A DNA stretch of 11,595 nt from Candidatus Omnitrophota bacterium. GTDB lineage: Bacteria > Omnitrophota > Gorgyraeia > Gygaellales > Profunditerraquicolaceae. Positions 1 to 6,850 of the stretch are shown one piece after another. Every line of letters begins with the position of its first letter. Positions within the stretch are counted from its first letter, which is position 1. The translations under genes were made by a program, and so were the position numbers. The stretch spans positions 1 through 11,595 of the forward strand of contig JALNZI010000037.1 in the NCBI GenBank assembly GCA_023229385.1. The letters run 5' to 3'. The notes under the pieces were generated by a model. It did no database searches, was not told where the DNA came from, and was given only the letters and a program-made list of their open reading frames with translations.

Positions 1-195
1 GCCGGAGTATTAGAAGGCAATGGGGCTGCTTTAATTGTTCGTGATGACGATCTCTCTGTTGATAAGATTAAGGTTATTCTGGAAGGGTTTTTAAAAGATC
101 GCCAAAAACTGGAGAGGATGCGCCAGACATACGGGTTGATCCAGAGTGAAGATGCCTGTCGCCTGCTTACCGGAGAGGTTTTAAGTTTAAATTAA
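1..195 (+). CDS. murG: MurG, lipid II-forming glycosyltransferase (3' end only)
   Basis: The reading frame is open from base 1 to the TAA at 193-195 and encodes the last 64 residues of a protein that starts outside the window. The segment begins AGVLEGNGAALIVRDDDLS, which matches the MurG C-terminal domain, where a conserved glycine/alanine-rich stretch precedes an acidic 'D-x-L' element and the final helices. MurG is the peripheral inner-membrane enzyme that adds GlcNAc from UDP-GlcNAc to lipid I to give lipid II. Its position directly before murC, murB and ddl fits the usual dcw order. The stop overlaps the next start by one base (TAATG), so translation is probably coupled. The identification rests on a short fragment plus context; the catalytic N-terminal half is not visible. 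Confidence 0.85.
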   Translation, partial: AGVLEGNGAALIVRDDDLSVDKIKVILEGFLKDRQKLERMRQTYGLIQSEDACRLLTGEVLSLN

Positions 196-965
196 TGAAA
201 ACGCTGAAATTATTAATCATCTTTTTATTTTTTCCCCTGTTTGTATGCGCGGATAATCAGCCCTGGCAGATTTTTAAAAGCACACATTTTTTGATTTATT
301 ACAAGAACGCAAAAGAAGCGCAGCTTAATGAATTAGCGGCAAGAGCTGAAGAGTATTATAATAAGATTACCGATGGTTTAGGTTTTAACCGTTTCAACTT
401 CTGGACCTGGGATAACCGCGCCAGGATTTACCTGTTTGATAACCAGAAAGAGTATGTTGATGAAACAGGGGATCCGAATTGGTCGGCGGGCCGGGCCGAG
501 GTGGACAGGAAGCTTATCCAGACGTTTATCACTGCCCGGGGGTTTTTGGATAATGTCCTTCCCCATGAAATGGCCCACATAATTTTCCGGGAGATGGTCG
601 GGTTTAATAATCCGGCTATACCTCTTTGGCTGGAAGAGGGAGTCGCTTCTTACCAGGAACAGAAGATTTATTTTGCCAAGGCGGATTTGGCCAATAAAAT
701 AAGGCAGGGCAATTTTATAAGTTTTGATGAATTGAATAAGATGGAAGGCGCAGGCTTAAGGGCGCAGGATGAAGTGGGGTTATTCTACGCTGAATCTTTC
801 AGCCTGGTAAAATACCTGATAGCGGAATTCGGAAAAGACAGGTTTGTGCTTTTTTGCCAGAACTTAAGGGACAAAAAGGATTTGGCCCGGTCGCTGACCC
901 TGACCTATTCTTTTAAGGATCTGAAGGATTTTGAAAGTTCCTGGAGAAAGTATATTCTTAGATGA
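195..965 (+). CDS. Exported HExxH metallopeptidase, peptidase MA-like (gluzincin)
   Basis: This 256-residue protein carries a Sec signal peptide: a short basic start, a hydrophobic core at residues 6-17, and a likely signal peptidase I site after V-C-A at 17-19. A lipobox reading with Cys18 is possible, but Val at -1 makes it poor. The mature part has a zinc-binding HEMAH motif (H124, E125, H128) and, 20 residues on, WLEEG (145-149), where E148 is the expected third zinc ligand. This spacing and the W-x-x-E-G-x-A pattern are those of peptidase MA-like gluzincins. It should therefore be a periplasmic or secreted zinc peptidase; its substrate cannot be read from the sequence. It sits between murG and murC with a 1-base overlap upstream and an ATGA overlap downstream. 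The nearest purine-rich SD-like run (172-178) is too far from the ATG, so coupling to murG translation is likely. No such gene belongs to the standard dcw cluster. Confidence 0.82.
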   Translation: MKTLKLLIIFLFFPLFVCADNQPWQIFKSTHFLIYYKNAKEAQLNELAARAEEYYNKITDGLGFNRFNFWTWDNRARIYLFDNQKEYVDETGDPNWSAGRAEVDRKLIQTFITARGFLDNVLPHEMAHIIFREMVGFNNPAIPLWLEEGVASYQEQKIYFAKADLANKIRQGNFISFDELNKMEGAGLRAQDEVGLFYAESFSLVKYLIAEFGKDRFVLFCQNLRDKKDLARSLTLTYSFKDLKDFESSWRKYILR

Positions 966-2320
966 AGGAATATTATCATTTTATCGGGATCGGCGGGATA
1001 GGGATGAGCGGGGTAGCCCACCTTTTGCTTAAGGCGGGATTTTCAGTAAGCGGCTCGGATTTGAAAGAAAACCGGGTAACCGAAGAACTTAAGCGGCTGG
1101 GCGCAAAGATATTTATCGGCCATCGGCTTGAGAATATCTGTGGCCAAAGCGCGGTAGTTTATTCTTCGGCGATTAAAGAAGACAATCCCGAAATACGCCA
1201 GGCGAAGAAATCCGGTATTAAATTGCTAAAGAGGGCCGAGGCCTTGGCCTTGCTGATGCATCATAAGACCGCTATAACTATTGCCGGCAGCCACGGTAAA
1301 ACTACTACCACTTCGTTGATTTCTTATATGCTGCTTGAGGCAGGGCTATGTCCGACTGTGGCAATAGGCGGGATACTCAAGAACATTGATACCAATGCCT
1401 GCCTGGGAAGCGGGGAATTGTTTGTGGCGGAAGCTGATGAGTCGGACGGCTCTTTCCTATATTATCAGCCGAAGTATTCGATTATTACCAATATTGACCG
1501 CGAGCATCTGGATTATTACCGCAGTTTTGAAAATGAATTAAACGCCTTTAAAGATTTTCTAAATCGTACCCAGGATGGCGGTTGTGTTTTTGCCTGCGCG
1601 GATGATTTGAATTTGAAGAAACTTATTTCGGATTATAAACGCAGGTCGGTTTCTTTCGGCCTGAATGAACCGGCGGATATCTCCGCTAAAAATATTGAAC
1701 TTAACGGCCTGAGCTCTGATTTTGACTGTTATTTTAAGGATAAGTTTATATCCCGTTTCCATCTGGCTTTGGGAGGAAGGCATAATATATCTAATTCCCT
1801 GGCGGTTATCGGACTGGGATTGGAATTGGGGATTGACTTAAGTTTTATCCGCAGGACATTAGAGGGTTACAAAGGCGCCGGCCGCCGGCTGGAGATCAAA
1901 TTTAAAAGCGATAAATACCTGGTTCTGGATGATTACGCCCATCATCCTTCGGAAATAAAAGCTACGCTGGCGGCTGTGGCTAATTTAGGGGTCCGGCGTA
2001 AAATCGTTGTTTTTCAGCCGCATCGTTACAGCCGCACGCAGCTGCTTTTAAACGAATTTGCAGATTCTTTTGAGCTGGCGGATCATTTGGTAATTTCGGA
2101 TATTTACGCTGCCAGCGAGCAGCCGATTGAGGGAGTAGATGCCCCGGGTTTATTGAGAAAAATAAAAGAAGGCCATCCGCATAAACAGGCGGTATATCTG
2201 GCGAAAGAAAAAATAACTGAATATCTGTTGGATTTTTTGCGGCCCGGTGATATTTTAATCACTTTAGGGGCCGGGGATATTGTAAAGGTTGCTGATGATT
2301 TGGCCGAAAAGCTTAAATAA
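962..2320 (+). CDS. murC: UDP-N-acetylmuramate--L-alanine ligase
   Basis: MurC is the cytoplasmic ATP-dependent ligase that adds L-Ala to UDP-MurNAc, the first amino acid of the peptidoglycan stem peptide. The 452-residue product has all three Mur ligase domains. A Rossmann-type UDP-binding start has GIGGIGMSG at 9-17. The ATP-binding P-loop is GSHGKTTTT at 109-117, followed by AEADESDGSF at 156-165 and NIDREHLDYY at 177-186. The C-terminal domain contains DDYAHHP at 323-329, a MurC hallmark. The length is normal for MurC. The ATG lies in an ATGA overlap with the upstream peptidase stop, with only a distant SD-like GGAGA at 943-947, so translation is probably coupled. The 3' end overlaps murB. 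Confidence 0.97.
   Translation: MKEYYHFIGIGGIGMSGVAHLLLKAGFSVSGSDLKENRVTEELKRLGAKIFIGHRLENICGQSAVVYSSAIKEDNPEIRQAKKSGIKLLKRAEALALLMHHKTAITIAGSHGKTTTTSLISYMLLEAGLCPTVAIGGILKNIDTNACLGSGELFVAEADESDGSFLYYQPKYSIITNIDREHLDYYRSFENELNAFKDFLNRTQDGGCVFACADDLNLKKLISDYKRRSVSFGLNEPADISAKNIELNGLSSDFDCYFKDKFISRFHLALGGRHNISNSLAVIGLGLELGIDLSFIRRTLEGYKGAGRRLEIKFKSDKYLVLDDYAHHPSEIKATLAAVANLGVRRKIVVFQPHRYSRTQLLLNEFADSFELADHLVISDIYAASEQPIEGVDAPGLLRKIKEGHPHKQAVYLAKEKITEYLLDFLRPGDILITLGAGDIVKVADDLAEKLK
2284..2288 (+). promoter_or_regulatory. Ribosome binding site that decides the murB start
   Basis: AAAGG lies six bases before the ATG at 2295, inside the murC coding region. The in-frame TTG at 2289 touches this sequence and so could not use it, which favours the ATG at 2295 as the true murB start. 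Confidence 0.6.
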
Positions 2321-3176
2321 GCAGATTGAAACTAAAGTTAAATTAGCCCGGTTGATGAGTTTTAAGGTCGGGGGGCCGGCTGAATTTTTTCTTGAGGCAG
2401 CGGATATCGCAGGGTTAAAAGAAGCGTTGGTCTGGGCAAGGCGTAAAAAGGTGCCGGTTTTTATTTTAGGCGCCGGAAGCAATATTCTGGCGAGCAGCTC
2501 AGGCTTAAACGGATTAGTGATTAAGCTGGGTGGAGAATTCTTTAAACATGTATATAGGGACGGAGAATATCTGGAGGCCGGAGCGGGAATCCATCTGAAC
2601 CAGCTCATGTTGTACACAAAAAATAATGCCTTATCCGGATTGGAGTTTCTTGCGGGCATACCCGGTACTTTGGGCGGGGCCCTGGCAGGCAACGCCGGCG
2701 CCTGGGGAAAATCAGTAGGCGAGCTGGCTGAAGAAGTGCGTGTTTTAGATTATCGCGGAAATCCGGAGTTACTTAGCGCCAAAGATCTCAAGTTTTCATA
2801 CCGGAAATCCAATTTAAATAAGTATGTTATTATTTCAGCCAGGCTTAAGCTGTGCCCGGGAAATAAAAATACTATTGGTTCACGGATCAAGAAATATCTT
2901 TTGCAGCGCAATAAGACTCAAGGCAGTAAATTGCCAAACGCCGGGTGCATTTTCAAGAATCCCGCTAAGCTAAGCGCAGGCAAGCTTATCGATGCCTGTG
3001 GATTAAAGGGGAGTTCAAAAGGGAGAGCGATTATTTCCGGGGTGCATGCTAACTTTATTTTAAATAAAGGCAATGCCGATAGCAATGATATATTATTGCT
3101 TATGGATTTGATGCGTAAAAAAGTAAAAGAGAGGTTTAAAATTAATCTGGAGCCTGAGATAAAAATATGGAGATAA
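2295..3176 (+). CDS. murB: UDP-N-acetylenolpyruvoylglucosamine reductase
   Basis: MurB is the FAD- and NADPH-dependent cytoplasmic reductase that converts UDP-GlcNAc-enolpyruvate to UDP-MurNAc, the substrate of the MurC encoded upstream. From the ATG at 2295 the protein is 293 residues. I prefer this start to the in-frame TTG at 2289 because AAAGG at 2284-2288 is correctly spaced for it. Visible family signatures are SFKVGGPAEF near the N terminus, the FAD-binding GAGSNIL, then GIPGTLGGALAGNAGAWG, and a C-terminal PNAGCIFKNP. The short length fits the type II MurB group, which lacks the extra loop of the E. coli enzyme. In the last motif the residue that aligns with the catalytic Ser of E. 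coli MurB is Cys218. The gene overlaps murC by 26 bases and ddl by 10. Confidence 0.96.
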   Translation: MIWPKSLNKQIETKVKLARLMSFKVGGPAEFFLEAADIAGLKEALVWARRKKVPVFILGAGSNILASSSGLNGLVIKLGGEFFKHVYRDGEYLEAGAGIHLNQLMLYTKNNALSGLEFLAGIPGTLGGALAGNAGAWGKSVGELAEEVRVLDYRGNPELLSAKDLKFSYRKSNLNKYVIISARLKLCPGNKNTIGSRIKKYLLQRNKTQGSKLPNAGCIFKNPAKLSAGKLIDACGLKGSSKGRAIISGVHANFILNKGNADSNDILLLMDLMRKKVKERFKINLEPEIKIWR

Positions 3177-4111
3177 AAGATTTCGGCAGGGTAGGGGTTT
3201 TAATGGGCGGGCCATCTTCGGAAAGGGAGATCTCGCTAAAAAGCGGCAAGGCGGTTTTATCCGCGCTCAAAGAATCCGGGGTGGAGGCTGTAGGGATTGA
3301 TATTCTGACTGATAACAAAGAGGAGAATATCCGTCTGTTAAATAGCTTTGATCTGGATTGCGCTTTTGTTGCTTTGCACGGGCGTTTTGGCGAAGATGGC
3401 TCAATCCAGGAAATCCTGGAAGAGGTGGATTTGCCTTATACTGGTTCCGGAGTAGAGGCCAGCCGCCTGGCAATGGATAAGATCGGGGCGTTGAAAGTTT
3501 TTAAGGCCGGTAAACTTTATGTACCCCGGTCGCAGTTCTTAGAGAAGGGGCTTTATAATAAAAACAAGAAATTTAAAAATGAGCTTGGGCTTCCGGTTGT
3601 GGTAAAGCCGGCTAACCATGGTTCGAGTATCGGGCTTTCAATCGTCGATCTTGAGCAGGAAATCCCCGCGGCTATTGAGCTGGCTTTTCAATTTGATCAG
3701 CGCATAGTTATTGAGCAGTATATTTCCGGCAGGGAACTTACGGTTGGCGTCTTGGATGAAAAGCCGCTTCCGGTAATTGAGATTGTTCCTAAACATAAGT
3801 TTTTTGATTTTGAGGCTAAATACCAGGCAGGCCTGACGGATTATATAGTCCCGGCTATTTTGGAACCGGAGATAGCCAAAAAGGTCCAGCAGGCAGCTTT
3901 GCAAGCGCATCAGCTTTTAGGTTGTTTTGGCTGCTCGCGTACAGATATTATATTAAGCAAGGATAACTTGCCCTTTGTTTTAGAGACTAATACTATCCCG
4001 GGAATGACCGCGACCAGCCTCTTGCCTAAGGCAGCCAGGATTTTAGGTATTGATTTTAACCGGCTTTGTCTTAAACTATTGGAATTAGCATATGAAAAAA
4101 CAAAAGTTTAA
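3167..4111 (+). CDS. ddl: D-alanine--D-alanine ligase
   Basis: Ddl makes the D-Ala-D-Ala dipeptide that ends the peptidoglycan stem peptide, using ATP in the cytoplasm. The 314-residue ATP-grasp protein matches the E. coli DdlB layout. SSEREISL holds the catalytic Glu (E19), and LHGRFGEDG lies near residue 70. YTGSG is at 91-95, and the ATP-binding KPANHGSSIG at 147-156 holds the conserved Ser pair. FDFEAKY ends in Y219, which corresponds to Tyr216 of E. coli DdlB; this Tyr is typical of D-Ala-D-Ala rather than D-Ala-D-Lac ligases. The magnesium ligands appear as D260, E273 and N275, the last two in the VLETNTIPGMT motif. Nothing is truncated. The start overlaps the end of murB by 10 bases with only a weak SD-like TGAG upstream, and the 3' end overlaps ftsQ by 20 bases. 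Confidence 0.97.
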   Translation: MEIKDFGRVGVLMGGPSSEREISLKSGKAVLSALKESGVEAVGIDILTDNKEENIRLLNSFDLDCAFVALHGRFGEDGSIQEILEEVDLPYTGSGVEASRLAMDKIGALKVFKAGKLYVPRSQFLEKGLYNKNKKFKNELGLPVVVKPANHGSSIGLSIVDLEQEIPAAIELAFQFDQRIVIEQYISGRELTVGVLDEKPLPVIEIVPKHKFFDFEAKYQAGLTDYIVPAILEPEIAKKVQQAALQAHQLLGCFGCSRTDIILSKDNLPFVLETNTIPGMTATSLLPKAARILGIDFNRLCLKLLELAYEKTKV

Positions 4112-4889
4112 AATACCTTTAAAAATAATTATTATCCCGGTAATAATTTTACTTGCCATCTCATTATTATTAGGATATATTTGGAAAGTCTTAATTACTT
4201 CTGATTTTTTTGCGGTTAAGCAGGTCTTAGTCAGGAATTCCAGCCTCTCGTTTGATTATTTAAAAGGCAGGAATATTTTTAAGCTGGATTTAAATAACGA
4301 GTCGCTGAGGGCCTTATCCAGGTGTTCGGATTGCCGCAGGGTGAGGTTTTTAAGGATACTGCCGAATTGCATAATCGTGGAATTTATAAAGCGCCAGCCG
4401 CTTGCCCTGGTTAATTTCTATAAGACTTATGCCATAGACCAGGATGGAGTATTTTTCAGCCTTACCGGCTCTCTTGAAGAAGCAGGCTTACCTGTGATCT
4501 ATGGCCTGGAAACGAAAATATTCGGGCCCAAGCCGGGAATAAAATATAAGCGTCCGGAAATCGATTTAGCTTTAAATATTATTAGGGAATTCAAGAGTAA
4601 CAGGACGCTGCGCCAATTTACTTTAAAAAAAATTAACCTGCTCAGCCTGCAGAACGCCGGGATATTTATTCTTTTGCCCAGGCAGGCAGCGAATTATATC
4701 AAGCCGGTTCCGCAGTTAGAATGGGTTGGTTTTGAGGTGCGTATCGGTGAAGGCAGTATCAAGCAGAAATTAATGCTTTTAGGCGGATTGCTTATGCAGG
4801 CGGATAAAGAACTGGTGAACATTAAATATATTGACCTCAGGTTTAAAGAGCCGCTGATTAAATTAAACAAGGATAATGATGTTAAATAA
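4092..4889 (+). CDS. ftsQ: Cell division protein FtsQ/DivIB
   Basis: FtsQ is a bitopic membrane protein that links early and late division proteins through FtsB/FtsL. The 265-residue product has a short basic cytoplasmic tail (1-11), one transmembrane helix at about 12-34, and an extracytoplasmic POTRA domain starting at FFAVKQVLVRN (39-49) and reaching the 'LPN...VEF..RQPLALV' element. The FtsQ/DivIB domain follows, with AIDQDGVFF and a final YIDLRFKEPLIK strand. Sequence conservation is low, as is usual for FtsQ, so the call rests on topology, motifs and position between ddl and ftsA. Three Cys residues (C78, C81, C93) lie in the POTRA domain, which is unusual. The gene overlaps ddl by 20 bases; the only SD-like bases before the ATG are GGA at 4081-4083. 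Confidence 0.92.
   Translation: MKKQKFKIPLKIIIIPVIILLAISLLLGYIWKVLITSDFFAVKQVLVRNSSLSFDYLKGRNIFKLDLNNESLRALSRCSDCRRVRFLRILPNCIIVEFIKRQPLALVNFYKTYAIDQDGVFFSLTGSLEEAGLPVIYGLETKIFGPKPGIKYKRPEIDLALNIIREFKSNRTLRQFTLKKINLLSLQNAGIFILLPRQAANYIKPVPQLEWVGFEVRIGEGSIKQKLMLLGGLLMQADKELVNIKYIDLRFKEPLIKLNKDNDVK
4869..4873 (+). promoter_or_regulatory. Ribosome binding site that decides the ftsA start
   Basis: AAGGA lies two bases before the ATG at 4876 but five before the ATG at 4879. The two ATG codons are adjacent and in frame. Spacing favours the second, which shortens the protein by one residue. Confidence 0.55.
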
Positions 4890-6135
4890 CAGTTATATTT
4901 GCGCAGTAGATATCGGTTCAAATAAAATCGCCGCTTCCCTTGCGCAGATTAAAAAAGGGCGCATCGAACATATCTACTTTGATACTATTGTTTCCGGCGG
5001 GGTTAAGGAGGGGGTTATTGTCGATGCCCTGGAGTTAGTTTCCTGCCTTAACCGGATCATTAAGAACTTAAAAGCTAAATCCGGATTAAGAATAAAATTT
5101 ATCCATACAAATTTCTCGGGCAGGGATATATCTACCAAACACAGCCACGCGATCATCCCCTTAGCGGAAAGAGGCAATAAGGTTATAACCTCGACAGACA
5201 TAGCTAATGCCAATGAGCAGGCGCGGATACTTGGTTCCAGCCTGGACGAAGAGATCATCCACGTAATCGCCTCCAGCTATACTATTGATTCCAAAAGCAA
5301 TGTAATCAACCCTGTTGGCTTATACAGCCACAGGTTGGAAGCGGATTTATTTCTGGTCTATGCCAAACTTTCTTCTTTACAGAGCTTAAGCCGGGCTGTT
5401 GCCCAGGCAGGGTATGAAATAAAGAACCTTTCCTTCTCGGGGTTGGCCACAAGCCGGGCGGTATTCAGCAAAGAAGAGAAAAAAGGCTTAAGCGTATTTT
5501 GTGATGTCGGCAGTGATATAACCGAGCTGCTTGTGTTTAAGGATGGGCTATTACAGGATATCCAAATTCTGCCTTTAGGCGGCAGCAGCTTGACCTTGCA
5601 GCTTTCCGAAGGGTTAAAGATCAATTACGAGTTAGCCGAGGATATCAAGCGTTCTTACGGAATTATCGGGGATCCGGATATTATTCCGGAAGATAAAGAA
5701 ATTCTGGTTAAAAAAGACGAATTTTATAAGCCGATAAAACATAAGCAGGTAGCCCAGATCGCCACCAGCTCCGGCCGTTTAATCTGTACGCAGATAAAAG
5801 AGGCGGTGGAAAAAAGGGCCGCGCTTTATGAGATCGATAATTTTATTATGACCGGTAAGACCTTGTTGAGTGATGGTTTTATCGAGATGATGGAAAGCGT
5901 AATGGGTATCCCGGTAAAGATCGGCCGAATCAATAATCCGGAGATTGTCCAGTTATTAAAAGAACATAGTGATTTAAGCGGCCAGAAATATTTGACTTAC
6001 CTGACTTGCCTGGGTATGATTTGTGAGGATTTAGAGAATAAAACCGTAGGAGGCGCTTCTTTGGTCAAGCCTGCCCAGAACCTGCTCATCAGGTTGATAA
6101 ACCGTTTTAAGGAAGTTTATCAGGAATACTTTTAA
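4879..6135 (+). CDS. ftsA: Cell division protein FtsA
   Basis: FtsA is the actin-like protein that anchors FtsZ filaments to the membrane and recruits later division proteins. The 418-residue product matches FtsA in length and order. It has a phosphate-1 loop VDIGSNKIAA near residue 11, an FtsA-specific SHS2 (1C) domain with the ISxxHxxxxIPL pattern and INPVGLYSHRLEAD, then a phosphate-2 region (209-216) and an adenosine-binding region (325-333). The C terminus, from NLLIRLINRF to the end, is a basic/hydrophobic amphipathic helix typical of the FtsA membrane-targeting sequence. The phosphate-2 and adenosine motifs are unusually degenerate: GSDITE replaces the GGGTTD type and TGK replaces TGG. 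I chose the second of two adjacent ATG codons because AAGGA at 4869-4873 suits it better. The gene overlaps ftsQ by 11 bases. No ftsZ follows. Confidence 0.93.
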   Translation: MLNNSYICAVDIGSNKIAASLAQIKKGRIEHIYFDTIVSGGVKEGVIVDALELVSCLNRIIKNLKAKSGLRIKFIHTNFSGRDISTKHSHAIIPLAERGNKVITSTDIANANEQARILGSSLDEEIIHVIASSYTIDSKSNVINPVGLYSHRLEADLFLVYAKLSSLQSLSRAVAQAGYEIKNLSFSGLATSRAVFSKEEKKGLSVFCDVGSDITELLVFKDGLLQDIQILPLGGSSLTLQLSEGLKINYELAEDIKRSYGIIGDPDIIPEDKEILVKKDEFYKPIKHKQVAQIATSSGRLICTQIKEAVEKRAALYEIDNFIMTGKTLLSDGFIEMMESVMGIPVKIGRINNPEIVQLLKEHSDLSGQKYLTYLTCLGMICEDLENKTVGGASLVKPAQNLLIRLINRFKEVYQEYF

Positions 6136-6150
6136 CCCGCCTTCTTTTAA

Positions 6151-6179
6151 TTGACCCCCTTAAGTTTATTGTGTATAAT
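6151..6179 (+). promoter_or_regulatory. Sigma70-type promoter for the yggS-proC-mtnP-ileS operon
   Basis: TTGACC at 6151-6156 and a perfect TATAAT at 6174-6179 are separated by 17 bases, eleven of twelve consensus positions. It lies in the only intergenic gap of the window. A start 6-8 bases past the -10 box would fall at about 6185-6187, leaving a leader of only about 7-9 bases before the yggS ATG at 6194. No hairpin followed by a T run is visible between ftsA and this promoter, so read-through from the dcw operon is also possible. Confidence 0.75.
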
Positions 6180-6195
6180 AAGCACTTCGGCTTAT
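6178..6195 (+). repeat. Perfect 6-bp inverted repeat over the yggS start codon
   Basis: ATAAGC at 6178-6183 and GCTTAT at 6190-6195 are exact reverse complements around the six-base loop ACTTCG. In RNA this would be a short hairpin whose 3' arm includes the first two bases of the yggS ATG. A transcript starting at the promoter just upstream would lack most of the 5' arm, whereas a read-through transcript from ftsA would contain all of it. A six-base stem can arise by chance. Confidence 0.45.
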
Positions 6196-6844
6196 GATTA
6201 AAGATAATATTTTAAAAGTCCAAGAGCGCATTGCCGTTTCTTGCGCAAAAATCAAAGCGGACCCGCGTAACATTACCGTACTCTGTGTAACTAAGGGTAG
6301 GCTGGTTAGAGAAATATTGGAAGCGGTGGATGCTGGTTTTAATCATTTGGGCGAAAACAGGGTGCAGGAGGCAAAGGAAAAATACCGCCTGGTTCCTTCA
6401 GCGGATTGGCAGATGATCGGCCACCTGCAGGTAAATAAAGTAAAAGAGGCTTTAAAAATATTCAGCCTGATCCATTCTGTTGATAGCGTTAAACTGGCGC
6501 AGGAAATAAATAGGCAGGCGCAAAAAATAAATAAAATTCAGGATGTCCTTCTGGAAGTAAAGACTTCTTTTGAGGCTACTAAATCTGGTTTTATCCCTGA
6601 AGTATTCGCGGATGAACTTGGAGAGATTTTAAATCTGGATAACCTGAGGGTCAAGGGATTGATGACTGTTGCCCCTCTGATGAATGACCCTGAAGAGGCG
6701 CGGCAGTATTTTGCAAAACTTAAATACCTGCGCGATAAAATAAATCCATCCTGGGTTCTTTCGATGGGCATGACAGATGATTTTGAGGTAGCTATAGAAG
6801 AGGGCGCGGATATAATTCGTTTGGGCAGGGCAATATTCGGTTGA
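6194..6844 (+). CDS. yggS: YggS-family PLP-binding homeostasis protein
   Basis: This is a single-domain, fold-type III PLP-binding protein (YggS/PLPBP/YlmE family) that helps control free pyridoxal phosphate and amino-acid balance; it has no established enzymatic reaction. The 216 residues start with a helix and the strand ITVLCVTK, in which K34 is the expected PLP-binding lysine. HLGENRVQEA (51-60), MIGHLQVNK (74-82), HSVDS and KGLMTVAP follow. The C-terminal phosphate-binding part is LSMGMTDDFEVAIEEG with RLGRAIFG at the end. All family motifs are intact. The ATG is the only plausible start. It has no Shine-Dalgarno sequence and lies about 8 bases from a strong predicted transcription start. 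The next gene, proC, begins six bases after the stop; a yggS-proC pairing is common in bacteria. Confidence 0.96.
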   Translation: MIKDNILKVQERIAVSCAKIKADPRNITVLCVTKGRLVREILEAVDAGFNHLGENRVQEAKEKYRLVPSADWQMIGHLQVNKVKEALKIFSLIHSVDSVKLAQEINRQAQKINKIQDVLLEVKTSFEATKSGFIPEVFADELGEILNLDNLRVKGLMTVAPLMNDPEEARQYFAKLKYLRDKINPSWVLSMGMTDDFEVAIEEGADIIRLGRAIFG

Positions 6845-6850
6845 TTTGAT

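Noticed and set aside
2264..2692. 142-codon open frame on the minus strand across the murC/murB junction
   Set aside because: It is antisense to two clear genes and shows no recognisable domain.
6136..6150. Possible terminator after ftsA
   Set aside because: The stretch is pyrimidine-rich but has no stem followed by a T run, so no intrinsic terminator can be supported.
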